A stretch of 27,766 bases of DNA from Rhodospirillaceae bacterium UBA4468 (GTDB lineage Bacteria > Pseudomonadota > Alphaproteobacteria > Rhodospirillales > Casp-alpha2), in assembly GCA_002389385.1 (NCBI GenBank), contig DGOK01000001.1, positions 1 through 27,766 of the forward strand, read 5' to 3'. The notes below the pieces were generated by a model. The model had not been told where the DNA came from. It did no database searches and was given only the letters and a program-made list of their open reading frames with translations. A program made the position numbers and the translations under genes. This document shows positions 7,223 to 15,169 of this stretch, in pieces; positions within the stretch are counted from its first letter, which is position 1; every line of letters starts with the position of its first letter.

Positions 7223-8167
7223 ATGAGCGAAGAAACAATCGCAAAAACAGGCGAAAAATCTGCCTCAAAACGCAAAGCTGCGATTAAAGGTGCCAGTTTC
7301 ATGGCGGTGGCAGGATTATTGATTGCCATCACTCATGTCCTTGTTCGTGACTTGTCGTCAGATGTTCATCCCATCCAGATTGCATTTTTTAGAAATCTGG
7401 TTGGCTTTCTTATGTTGGTGCCATTTCTGCTTCGTCAAGACCGGGTCCATTGGAAAAGTAAGCAGCCCAAGCTGCAGTTCATTCGCGCCATTATTGGAAC
7501 GTGCGCGATGTTGAGCTGGTTCACGTGTTTAAGCATGCTGCCTGTTGCTGATGCCACGGCGATCAGTTTTGTGACGGTGCTGTTCATTACGATTGGTGCG
7601 TCGATATTCTTAGGTGAGAAAATGGGCATCCGTCGCTGGACGGCGATTGCTGTTGGTTTTGTTGGTACATTAATCATCGTGCGACCCGGAACAGAAGTCT
7701 TTGGCCCTGGCGCCATTGTTGCCTTGGGTTCAACTGTTTTTTGGGCTGCATCAATGCTTTGTGTCAAAGTTCTGTCACGGACAGATTCTAGTGTCACGAT
7801 GGTGTTCTATGCCAATGTCTTCTTCACGATATTTTCGTTCATTCCGGCATTGTTTGTATGGTCGTCGCCCGATCAGCACGCGCTGATCATGATGGCTATT
7901 ATTGGCGTGATGGCGACGTTGGGGCATTTGTGTATGGCGCAAGCGTTGAAACTCACAGATGCGACGGTGGTCGCGCCGGTCGACTACACGCGGCTTTTAT
8001 GGGCGGCGGGTATTGGCTACATCGCGTTTAGTGAATTCCCCGATGTCTGGACGTGGGTTGGTGGCACAGTGATCTTCCTGAGCACCATATACATTACGTA
8101 CCGGGAATCTCAGCGCGGTAAGGCGTCGTCACCTTCTGTAACGCCATCAACAACGGCTGGTACCTGA
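7223..8167 (+). CDS. EamA/DMT family inner-membrane transporter
   Basis: This 314-residue protein has about ten hydrophobic helices in two EamA repeats. The first covers roughly residues 20-150 and ends in FLGEKMGIRRWTAIAVGFVGTLIIVRPG. The second covers roughly 165-295 and ends in WTWVGGTVIFLSTIYITYRES. Such permeases are secondary carriers of small metabolites. The N-terminus is Lys-rich and cytoplasmic. No clear Shine-Dalgarno precedes the ATG. Its 3' end overlaps the 3' end of the convergent paralogue by 58 bases, so each gene's tail is antisense to the other. The substrate is unknown. Confidence 0.88.
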   Translation: MSEETIAKTGEKSASKRKAAIKGASFMAVAGLLIAITHVLVRDLSSDVHPIQIAFFRNLVGFLMLVPFLLRQDRVHWKSKQPKLQFIRAIIGTCAMLSWFTCLSMLPVADATAISFVTVLFITIGASIFLGEKMGIRRWTAIAVGFVGTLIIVRPGTEVFGPGAIVALGSTVFWAASMLCVKVLSRTDSSVTMVFYANVFFTIFSFIPALFVWSSPDQHALIMMAIIGVMATLGHLCMAQALKLTDATVVAPVDYTRLLWAAGIGYIAFSEFPDVWTWVGGTVIFLSTIYITYRESQRGKASSPSVTPSTTAGT

Positions 8168-9078
8168 AGCTTGCTTTCACGGCGGACGATATAAAGAGAC
8201 GACGCAAAAATGACTAAAGCGCCGACCCAGGTCCAGTAATCGGTCATCTCACCAAATGCAATCCAGCCGATCAGCACGGCGAATGGTAATCTTGAGAAAT
8301 CCACCGACGCAACAACAGAGGCATCGGTCACTTCAAATGCTTTGGTCAGGAAGATATGCCCAACCACAGCAATGGGTCCGGTTGCTAACAGGAATAACCA
8401 AACCTCAAATGACGGCCAGGACCACACGAGTATAGCGGGGATCAGCGCCAAAGGGATCATCAATAAATGAGAGAAGAAGACGACAGTCCAGGCATCATCG
8501 CCGCGCGTGAGTGTCTTTATGATCAATGCCGATGTGCCCATAAACATAGCAGAGGCGAGGGCCAGCCAGTTGCCGAGCCCCATCTCGGCCATGCCAGGAC
8601 GAATAATAATCAGCGCCCCGCAAAATCCGATCAGCGTTGCCGTCCAGCGGCGCATTCGGACAACTTCACCTAAAACCAGGGCCGCACCGACGGTCGTGAA
8701 TAAGGGGGCCAGGAAGCTCAAGGCTGTGACTTCGCCAATCGGGATCATCGACACGGCGTAGAACCATGTCGACATCGCGCAAAAGCTGACACAGGCTCGG
8801 ATCATATAAAGCTTGGTTTGTGATGTCCGTATATTTCCAATGCCGCGCTTCATCAGCCAAGGCAGCATACACATCCAGGCGAATACCAGCCGACAAAACA
8901 CAATCTGCATTGGATCGACGCCAAGCTGCGAAAGGTACCGCCCAAGACCTGCCAGCAATGCAAGGATGGCGCAGGATGCAACCATCCACATGGCACCCTC
9001 AAGAGGGCGATTTATACGATTTGGGTCGGCGCCTTGGCGGCGCCGCGGCATTTCCGAAAGAGGTGCTGGTTCGGCCAA
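8110..9078 (-). CDS. EamA/DMT family inner-membrane transporter, paralogue
   Basis: This is a second ten-helix EamA carrier, clearly homologous to the convergent one. Both share the pattern EVTALSFLAPLF...LGE..RMRRWTA..IGF.GALIIIRPG, the segment TDASVVASVDFSRLP and the ending WTWVGALVIFASSLYIVRRES. The longest frame starts at a TTG at 9078, three bases after the stop of the M81 gene, and gives 322 residues. An ATG at 9051 would give 313. Close spacing suggests it is the last gene of the iclR-M81-EamA unit. It may carry a substrate or product of the hydrolases, but this is inference. Confidence 0.87.
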   Translation of the reverse strand: MAEPAPLSEMPRRRQGADPNRINRPLEGAMWMVASCAILALLAGLGRYLSQLGVDPMQIVFCRLVFAWMCMLPWLMKRGIGNIRTSQTKLYMIRACVSFCAMSTWFYAVSMIPIGEVTALSFLAPLFTTVGAALVLGEVVRMRRWTATLIGFCGALIIIRPGMAEMGLGNWLALASAMFMGTSALIIKTLTRGDDAWTVVFFSHLLMIPLALIPAILVWSWPSFEVWLFLLATGPIAVVGHIFLTKAFEVTDASVVASVDFSRLPFAVLIGWIAFGEMTDYWTWVGALVIFASSLYIVRRESKLQVPAVVDGVTEGDDALPR

Positions 9079-9081
9079 TGA

Positions 9082-10575
9082 TTAATCCAGATCGATTGGA
9101 AAGATGGGGCGACGCAATTTGGTGAACGGTAGCTTTGCGATGTCTTTGCTTGATAGTGCACCGGCATCACAAATGAGGACTTCGCGCGCGATCAGCTGGA
9201 ATGCGGCCCGGAAATGCTGCATCGATTTGACGATGACAATATCATGCGTACTTGGGTCGATGTCTGCATGCGTGAAGGCTTCGATTTCGGTAAGCTGCAG
9301 CCTGTTCGATACAACCACGATTTCCATGCCGCCAGATTTTAGAATGGCCGTCGGCCCCATGTTGTGGGTGACGCCTTTCCAGCGTGGCCCGAGGGCAACG
9401 TATGTGCCGTTGGTGATTTTTGTCACCGTGCCTGAGATTTCAATGGGGGCACCAAAGGTGGGGTCTGACTTGCCTCCCAGCATCACGGTTACCTGATTTC
9501 CTTCGCCCGCTTTGATGAGTTCTGCTGCGGCGCCCGCATCACAAATTGTCCCAAAGCATGCATTCTGGATACCTGCGTCCAAAAGGCCTTTGAGCAAGAA
9601 TGTGGAATCGCCGTAAGCGCCTGATCCGGGGTTGTCTGAAAAATCGGCAACGACGATGGGGCCTTTGCCTGGACCATCAGCCATCATGCGATGAATTTCA
9701 GAAATTGTCTCGTCGACGCTCAGGTAGGTATTGGAATCGAAATGCCGGGTTTCCCAAACATAATCCATATAATCTTCGGCAATGGCTTTGTAGCGCGCAT
9801 GATTGCCGTCGCCGGTCACGCAAACGGTTGGCCCTGCTTCTTCCAGGTCTGCAGGAGTGAATCCCGCATGGATACTGACCAGCAATACACCATCGTTTTC
9901 AGCTTCGAGTTTGTCCGCCCGCGCCAAAAGCGTTGTCATCGGATTGTCAGTTGTTGTGCGGCCATCGTCCAAGCCTTCGATGGTGTCACGACGTGCTGTG
10001 AAAACGTAAGGCTTTACCTCGCCCCGCATTGTACGATCAAGAACGGCAGCGGCTCGCTTTGAGGTCGCGACTTGATCAATATGCGGATAGGTGCGGTATG
10101 CACACATTATGTCGGTATGTTCCGTCATCAACGTTGTGACGTTGGCATGTAGATCCAATGTGATTGTAACAGGCACATCTGGACCGATGATTTCGCGAAG
10201 GCCTTTGAGTAACTCACCTTCGGCATCATTATAATCAATGCTGGCCATGGCACCGTGCAAATTTATCAACACACCATCAAACGGACCTTGTGTGCGTGCA
10301 GCATCATAAATAGCGCTACTACCGGTTTCCCAGGCGTCGCGTGAGATTGGGCCAGACGGCGTGGCCCAGGCGACGACGGTACGAACCAAATCCCAACCAT
10401 GATCTTTCGCGGCTTGTTCGGTGCCCGTCGGCTCGATCTGTGCGCCTTCGATGGCAGCGGGAACATCGTCGCCAAAAGCGAGGAGATAATTTTGAAAATT
10501 TTCACGGGTCGTTGGCAAAATTGAAAATGCATTGCTCTCGTGGCCAAAAAGGCCGGTCAGTACACGAAAGGTCAT
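9082..10575 (-). CDS. M81 family metallopeptidase (MlrC-like)
   Basis: This 497-residue protein belongs to peptidase family M81. The best known member, MlrC, hydrolyses linearised microcystin peptides in the cytoplasm. Putative metal and active-site segments are GHES (residues 11-14), LHGAM (106-110), LDLHANVT (140-147, with D141 and H143) and YPHID (163-167). The C-terminal domain has ADFSDNPGSGAYGDS (310-324), a family hallmark, and KSMQHFRAAF. There is no signal peptide. It lies 53 bases after iclR and directly before an EamA gene. It is a distant paralogue of the enzyme at 21430-22908. Members near transporters are common and mostly uncharacterised, so the substrate here is unknown. Confidence 0.9.
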   Translation of the reverse strand: MTFRVLTGLFGHESNAFSILPTTRENFQNYLLAFGDDVPAAIEGAQIEPTGTEQAAKDHGWDLVRTVVAWATPSGPISRDAWETGSSAIYDAARTQGPFDGVLINLHGAMASIDYNDAEGELLKGLREIIGPDVPVTITLDLHANVTTLMTEHTDIMCAYRTYPHIDQVATSKRAAAVLDRTMRGEVKPYVFTARRDTIEGLDDGRTTTDNPMTTLLARADKLEAENDGVLLVSIHAGFTPADLEEAGPTVCVTGDGNHARYKAIAEDYMDYVWETRHFDSNTYLSVDETISEIHRMMADGPGKGPIVVADFSDNPGSGAYGDSTFLLKGLLDAGIQNACFGTICDAGAAAELIKAGEGNQVTVMLGGKSDPTFGAPIEISGTVTKITNGTYVALGPRWKGVTHNMGPTAILKSGGMEIVVVSNRLQLTEIEAFTHADIDPSTHDIVIVKSMQHFRAAFQLIAREVLICDAGALSSKDIAKLPFTKLRRPIFPIDLD

Positions 10576-10628
10576 TTGCTTATTCTCTCTTCAAGGAATT
10601 AATCAAGTGGGTGAAGGGTCGCATAAGT

Positions 10629-11426
10629 TCAGAACTCTTGTCCTGATGCGAGAAGGGCACCTGAAATCGCATCGGCAGTTTCAATTGCGAGGGGGCCAAG
10701 TTTTTGGCGTGCATCTGAAAGTTTCCAAGCAGGCGTATATGCCGGGATGTGAACCGCGCCAACGGGTTGGCCACGATAGTCAACAATGGGTGCTGCGATG
10801 GCAATTTCTCGCGGAAGCAATTGGGCAAAGGTCGTTGCAAAACCGCTTCTACGCGCTTTTCGTACAGCCTTCATGATTTCTTTCGGATCAACTGTCGTGC
10901 CTGGTATGTTTTCGGCATGTAAGGACCGGGCAATAATATCTTCGGCTTTATCAGGTGGCATTCGCGATAAAATCGCGTGACCTGTTGCCGTGCAATACAT
11001 TGGGATTCGTCTTCCCGGAACTGTGGCAACATAAGCTGCCTTCTGATGTGGAATGCGTACGGTGTAAATTAAACTGGTGTCGTCGCGCTCAGCGAGGTTC
11101 ATGGTGGTTTGATACACCGCGCCGGCTTCAATGAGTCTCGGCATGGCTGCAGCACCAAGGGAGCTGTGTCGTAAATATGTGAATGCGAGTTCCATTAATT
11201 TGCGGGCAGGACGATATCTTCGCGTCGACGTATCTTTTTCGAGAAATCCAAGTTGATGCAGTGTGTTTGAAAATCTTTGGGCAGCACTTTTGTCGAGGCC
11301 GGTTCTGAGTGCGATTTCAGTCACCCCTAATGCTGCGCAATCATCGCCGAATGCCGCGAGCACACGGAAACCTTTTTCCAAGGAACCGACATAAAGTGGA
11401 TGGGCCGTTGGTGCGACAACATTCAT
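10629..11426 (-). CDS. IclR family transcriptional regulator
   Basis: This 265-residue regulator has an N-terminal winged helix-turn-helix (about residues 12-75, including VTEIALRTGLDKSAAQRFSNTLHQL). The C-terminal IclR effector domain has GRRIPMYCTATGHAILS near residues 140-155 and PREIAIAAPIVDYRGQPVGAVHIP near 205-230. IclR proteins usually control catabolic genes beside them in response to a small-molecule effector. The gene is divergent from the transporter operon and leads the M81-EamA unit. The 277-base gap holds a perfect inverted repeat, its likely binding site. It may repress or activate both units. Confidence 0.93.
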   Translation of the reverse strand: MNVVAPTAHPLYVGSLEKGFRVLAAFGDDCAALGVTEIALRTGLDKSAAQRFSNTLHQLGFLEKDTSTRRYRPARKLMELAFTYLRHSSLGAAAMPRLIEAGAVYQTTMNLAERDDTSLIYTVRIPHQKAAYVATVPGRRIPMYCTATGHAILSRMPPDKAEDIIARSLHAENIPGTTVDPKEIMKAVRKARRSGFATTFAQLLPREIAIAAPIVDYRGQPVGAVHIPAYTPAWKLSDARQKLGPLAIETADAISGALLASGQEF

Positions 11427-11501
11427 AGCTGTTGTGGTAGCTTCGGATTTCCCAATGTTTGACTGTCCATCATTAATTTTCGTAGCATATCAGATAACGT
11501 T

Positions 11502-11528
11502 ACATTGTATTAAAATGTAATACAATGT
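11502..11528. promoter_or_regulatory. Perfect inverted repeat, likely IclR operator
   Basis: The arms ACATTGTATTA (11502-11512) and TAATACAATGT (11518-11528) are exact inverted copies with a five-base spacer. The site is 76 bases upstream of the iclR start and about 175 bases upstream of the binding-protein gene. Dyads of this size are typical for IclR-family dimers. TTGTAT within the site, followed 17 bases later by TGATAA, could be promoter elements of the transporter operon. In that case the bound regulator would overlap the promoter. Confidence 0.7.
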
Positions 11529-11645
11529 GATAAATAATAAATGGTGCTGCTCGGGGAGTTAAAAATTAAATGTCGTTTCGGCAACGCTTGCCATGGACTC
11601 GGCTGCAATTTCATCGAACAATAGTTTTTAATTGGGGTGCGCAAT

Positions 11646-11668
11646 GCGTGCCTCCGCTTCTGGCATGC
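11646..11668 (+). promoter_or_regulatory. Leader hairpin and direct repeat before binding-protein gene
   Basis: GCGTGCC (11646-11652) can pair with GGCATGC (11662-11668), with one G-U pair. TGCGCAATG occurs twice around the stem. The element lies 35 bases before the ATG and upstream of an excellent GGGAGGTAA ribosome binding site. It may be part of the untranslated leader. Confidence 0.3.
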
Positions 11669-11703
11669 GCAATGTCATTTAATATCAGGGAGGTAAGAGC
11701 AAT

Positions 11704-13242
11704 ATGTTCCGCAAAGTAATAGCAATTACTGCACTGGCAGCTGCAGTGACCTTAACGGTCCAGCCAGTTGCACATGCAGGAAAAGCAAATGACGAACTAG
11801 TATGGTCGACCAATCGGGAAGCTACGATTGCAGACCCATATTACAATAACACACGTGAGCTGGTAATCATTGGTAACTCGGTTTGGGATGGACTTTTATT
11901 CCGTAACCTCGAGACAGGTGAATTTGTGCCCTTGCTCGCCAAGTCATATAAGTGGATTGATAATGTCACGATAGACTTCGAACTTCGTAACGATGTTAAG
12001 TTCCATGATGGTTCATCATTTGGCCCTGAGGACGTCGTTTACACTGTAAAACATGTTTCAAACAAAGATAATGGTGTTTTAACATTTAAAAATGTTAGTT
12101 GGATGAAAGATGCAGAGAAAACAGGTGCGAACACTGTTCGTATCCATTTGCATAAACCCTTTCCTGCTGCACTAGCATATTTTGCGCAGGCCGTCTTTAT
12201 GATGCCTGATGGCCATTACACTAGCGCAAAAGCAAATGCGGAAGGCAAGAAGAACTATGGTGCAGTTAAACCTATAGGTACTGGGCCATACAAGATCACT
12301 AGCGTCGTTCCGGGTGAAAGCATTAAAATGGTCAAGAACGATGGCTACATGAAGAATGGTCCAAAGGGTCAGCCATCGATTGGGAAATTAACTTTCCGTA
12401 CACTTAAAGAGATGAACACACAAATAGCTGAACTTCTGACCGGCGGCGTAGATATGATTTGGGATGTGCCTAAGGACCAAGCCGTGAAGCTTAAAGATAG
12501 TGGTCGTGCCACTGTCACAAATGCCAAGACAATGCGCATCAGCTACATTGCATTCGACGTTGATGGTGGTAGCGGAAACCCGGCTTTTAAGAACAAAAAA
12601 GTTCGCGAAGCAGTCGCCCATGCAATTAACCGAAAATCTATTGTTGAAAACCTTGTTGGCCCCGCATCAGTTGTGATTGATTCTGCATGTCACCCTGATC
12701 AGTTTGGTTGTACTCAAGATGTAAAAAAATGGGATTATGATCCAGCTAAAGCTAAAGCTCTTTTGAAAGAAGCAGGTTACGAGAAGGGTATTACCACTGA
12801 TATCTATGCTTATCGTCAGCGTGAGTTTACCGAAGCTGTAATCGGTGATCTGGCGAATGTTGGTATTCAAGCAAACATGAAGTTTATGCAGTATCGCGCA
12901 CTTCGCGATTTGGTTTGGAAGGGCACACCGCCAATCCACCATATGACATGGGGCTCAAATTCAATCCCTGATGTGTCAGCTATTACCAGCCACTTCTTCT
13001 CAGGTGGTCGTGATGATCCAGCTAAAGATCCAAAAGTTGCTGCGGCACTTAAAATTGCTGATACGTCAGTAGATCCAGAAGTCCGTAAAGCCAAATACAA
13101 AGAAGCTTTAGAGATTATTTCTTCTGAGCTTTATTGGCTGCCTATGTTCACATACGCCAAGTATTACGCATATGGGAACGAAGTCGACTTTACGCCAACA
13201 CCTGATGAAATTCCGCGCTTTTATACAGCTAAGTGGAAGTAA
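11704..13242 (+). CDS. ABC transporter substrate-binding protein, peptide family (SBP_bac_5)
   Basis: This periplasmic receptor captures substrate and delivers it to the permease pair downstream. A Sec signal peptide spans residues 1-26, ending AHA with no lipobox, so the protein is free in the periplasm. The mature 486 residues show family-5 landmarks: NSVWDGLLFRNLETGEFVPLLAKSY near residue 60, FHDGSSFGPEDVVYT near 100, and PIGTGPYKI near 190. Family 5 binds di- and oligopeptides, nickel and some glycans or opines. The gene has the best ribosome binding site in the island and is followed by a hairpin, consistent with higher expression than the permeases. Its codons look more AT-rich than those of its neighbours. 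Confidence 0.93.
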   Translation: MFRKVIAITALAAAVTLTVQPVAHAGKANDELVWSTNREATIADPYYNNTRELVIIGNSVWDGLLFRNLETGEFVPLLAKSYKWIDNVTIDFELRNDVKFHDGSSFGPEDVVYTVKHVSNKDNGVLTFKNVSWMKDAEKTGANTVRIHLHKPFPAALAYFAQAVFMMPDGHYTSAKANAEGKKNYGAVKPIGTGPYKITSVVPGESIKMVKNDGYMKNGPKGQPSIGKLTFRTLKEMNTQIAELLTGGVDMIWDVPKDQAVKLKDSGRATVTNAKTMRISYIAFDVDGGSGNPAFKNKKVREAVAHAINRKSIVENLVGPASVVIDSACHPDQFGCTQDVKKWDYDPAKAKALLKEAGYEKGITTDIYAYRQREFTEAVIGDLANVGIQANMKFMQYRALRDLVWKGTPPIHHMTWGSNSIPDVSAITSHFFSGGRDDPAKDPKVAAALKIADTSVDPEVRKAKYKEALEIISSELYWLPMFTYAKYYAYGNEVDFTPTPDEIPRFYTAKWK

Positions 13243-13256
13243 TAATAAATTTGATG

Positions 13257-13290
13257 CAATCGGCCTTGGGCTTTTGCCCTAGGTCGATTG
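13257..13290 (+). terminator. Hairpin between binding-protein and permease genes
   Basis: A 15-base stem with one G-U pair and one mismatch closes on a TTTT loop, 15 bases after the stop of the binding-protein gene. Such structures commonly stabilise the upstream message or partly end transcription, so that binding protein exceeds permease. A perfect 14-base palindrome, TTGTTGATCAACAA, overlaps its 3' edge at 13288-13301. Confidence 0.6.
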
Positions 13291-13315
13291 TTGATCAACA
13301 ATAGGATTTTAAGGC

Positions 13316-14233
13316 ATGCTTATTTATGCCGTCAAACGCCTAAGTGTGGCTATCTTAGTGGCTTTGACTGTTTCACTGCTTACTTTCTCAATGATTTACC
13401 TGTCGGGCGATCCGGCGATGGCACTTGCAGGCGAAGCAGCTACTCAGGCTGATATTGAGAATATTCGTCGCGTTTACGGCTATGATCAGCCGATTTATGT
13501 ACAGTATTTTGATTGGCTTGGAAACGCGCTGAAGGGAAACCTTGGTCAGTCGCACTATTTGAACTCACCTGTTTCCGAAGTCATTTTCACACGCCTCCCA
13601 GTTACGATGATCTTAGGTGCATCAGCACTTAGCTTCGGACTATTGCTGGCGATCCCACTGGGTGTTTTGGCAGCGATGCGGCCAAACACGCTCATTGATC
13701 GCTTTGCACTTGGTTTGGCGGTAATTGGACAAGCGCTGCCAAGTTTCTGGTTCGCGCTGATCATGATTTTTTTCTTTGGTGTCGCGCTAAGATGGTTACC
13801 AATTACAGGCAGCGACTCCTGGCTCAATTTTGTTATGCCGTCGATAGCACTTGGCTACTATATCACGCCAGCCGTGATGCGCCTTACCCGAGCCGGTATG
13901 ATTGAAGTTTTGTCAAGCGATTACATTCGTACGGCACGTGCTAAAGGTTTACGTCCGAGTATAGTACTTTTTAAGCATGCACTCCGAAATGCGATTATCC
14001 CCGTCGTCAGTTTGGCTGCTGTTCAGTTTGGATTCATGCTGGGTGGCTCAATCGTCATCGAGACTATTTTCGCCATTAATGGCCTTGGCCAGTTGGCTTG
14101 GGAATCAATCTTGCGGGCAGATTTACCAATGATGCAGGCTATAGTTCTTGTGCTGTCGTGTTTCTACATCATTTTAACATTGGTGGCAGACATTTTAAAT
14201 GCCTTTCTCGATCCTCGAATTAGGGTGAGCTGA
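13316..14233 (+). CDS. ABC transporter permease, DppB/OppB type
   Basis: This 305-residue inner-membrane permease has six predicted helices. The N-terminal region is typical of DppB-like proteins: a first helix, then SGDPAMALAGEAATQADIENIRRVYGYD and a periplasmic loop. The ATPase-contacting EAA loop is DYIRTARAKGLRPSIVLFKHALRNAIIP near residues 200-225. It forms the channel with the next gene's product. It follows the binding-protein gene by 73 bases, and the DppC-like gene begins one base after its stop. Confidence 0.93.
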   Translation: MLIYAVKRLSVAILVALTVSLLTFSMIYLSGDPAMALAGEAATQADIENIRRVYGYDQPIYVQYFDWLGNALKGNLGQSHYLNSPVSEVIFTRLPVTMILGASALSFGLLLAIPLGVLAAMRPNTLIDRFALGLAVIGQALPSFWFALIMIFFFGVALRWLPITGSDSWLNFVMPSIALGYYITPAVMRLTRAGMIEVLSSDYIRTARAKGLRPSIVLFKHALRNAIIPVVSLAAVQFGFMLGGSIVIETIFAINGLGQLAWESILRADLPMMQAIVLVLSCFYIILTLVADILNAFLDPRIRVS

Positions 14234-14234
14234 T

Positions 14235-15161
14235 ATGACTGATGGATCAATAAAGTCACGCACAGGCGTGCATATTGAAGATCGTATTATTGATGAGCCA
14301 TCGCCAGGTGAGCGTGCGCGAAAACGCATGTTTAGTCACGTTGGCTTTATGATTGGTGGATTCGTTCTTTTAGTGATTATCGCACTTGCATTTTTGGCGC
14401 CACTAATTTCTCCACATGATCCGTTAGATCAGCAGTTAGCACGTAAGCTTATTCCACCGATTTGGCACGACCATTTAAAAGTAACATGGGCGCATCCACT
14501 TGGAACAGATCAGTTCGGACGTGATTATCTCTCACGATTGATCCATGGGTCACAGATCTCATTGTTGATTGGTTTTTCTGCAATGCTGATCTCGGGCGTT
14601 ATCGGAACGGCGCTTGGTGTTGCCGCTGGGTACTTTGGTGGGCGTGTCGACATGGTTGTTAACTTCTTGATCACAACACGGCTGTCGATGCCGGTCATAC
14701 TGGTGGCTCTTGCTGTGGTGTCGCTGGTCGGTAACTCGCTCACAATTGTGATCTGGGTGCTGGGTCTGCTGATCTGGGATCGCTTTGCGGTCGTAATGCG
14801 TTCGACAACGCAACAAGTCCGAAATTTGGATTATGTTGTCGCTGCGCAGGCGATTGGTTGTTCGGTCCCTAGGATTATCTTTACCGAAATTATGCCGAAC
14901 ATTGTGAACAACCTTATTGTTGTTGCAACAATTGAGATGGCGCACGCAATCATTCTTGAGGCTGCCCTGTCATTCCTGGGTCTCGGCGTTCAGCCGCCAG
15001 CACCGTCCTGGGGTCTAATGATCGCCGAAGGTAAGAACCATATGCTGTTCGATCCTTGGTTGATCGGTATTCCAGGCACTGCATTATTCATTCTGATCTT
15101 GGCAATTAACTTACTTGGCGACGGTATCCGTGACGTCACCGCGCCAGAAAATCGGAATTAG
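14235..15161 (+). CDS. ABC transporter permease, DppC/OppC type
   Basis: This 308-residue partner permease has the longer cytoplasmic N-terminus of DppC/OppC proteins and a first helix near residues 35-58. PLGTDQFGRDYLSRLIHGS near residue 90 is the DppC hallmark. The EAA loop is DYVVAAQAIGCSVPRIIFTEIMPN near residues 197-220, and FLGLGVQPPAPSWGLMIAEG follows. It pairs with the DppB-like protein as a heterodimer. Tight spacing on both sides places it inside one operon. Confidence 0.93.
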   Translation: MTDGSIKSRTGVHIEDRIIDEPSPGERARKRMFSHVGFMIGGFVLLVIIALAFLAPLISPHDPLDQQLARKLIPPIWHDHLKVTWAHPLGTDQFGRDYLSRLIHGSQISLLIGFSAMLISGVIGTALGVAAGYFGGRVDMVVNFLITTRLSMPVILVALAVVSLVGNSLTIVIWVLGLLIWDRFAVVMRSTTQQVRNLDYVVAAQAIGCSVPRIIFTEIMPNIVNNLIVVATIEMAHAIILEAALSFLGLGVQPPAPSWGLMIAEGKNHMLFDPWLIGIPGTALFILILAINLLGDGIRDVTAPENRN

Positions 15162-15169
15162 AGGTGACA

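Noticed and set aside
8820..9125. Plus-strand frames across the M81/EamA junction
   Set aside because: Both genes on the minus strand are well supported by motifs and tight operon spacing; the plus frames show no conserved features.
14559..14945. 128-residue minus-strand open frame rich in His, Asn and Arg
   Set aside because: It is antisense to the DppC-like permease; its composition is that expected of the complement of hydrophobic codons.
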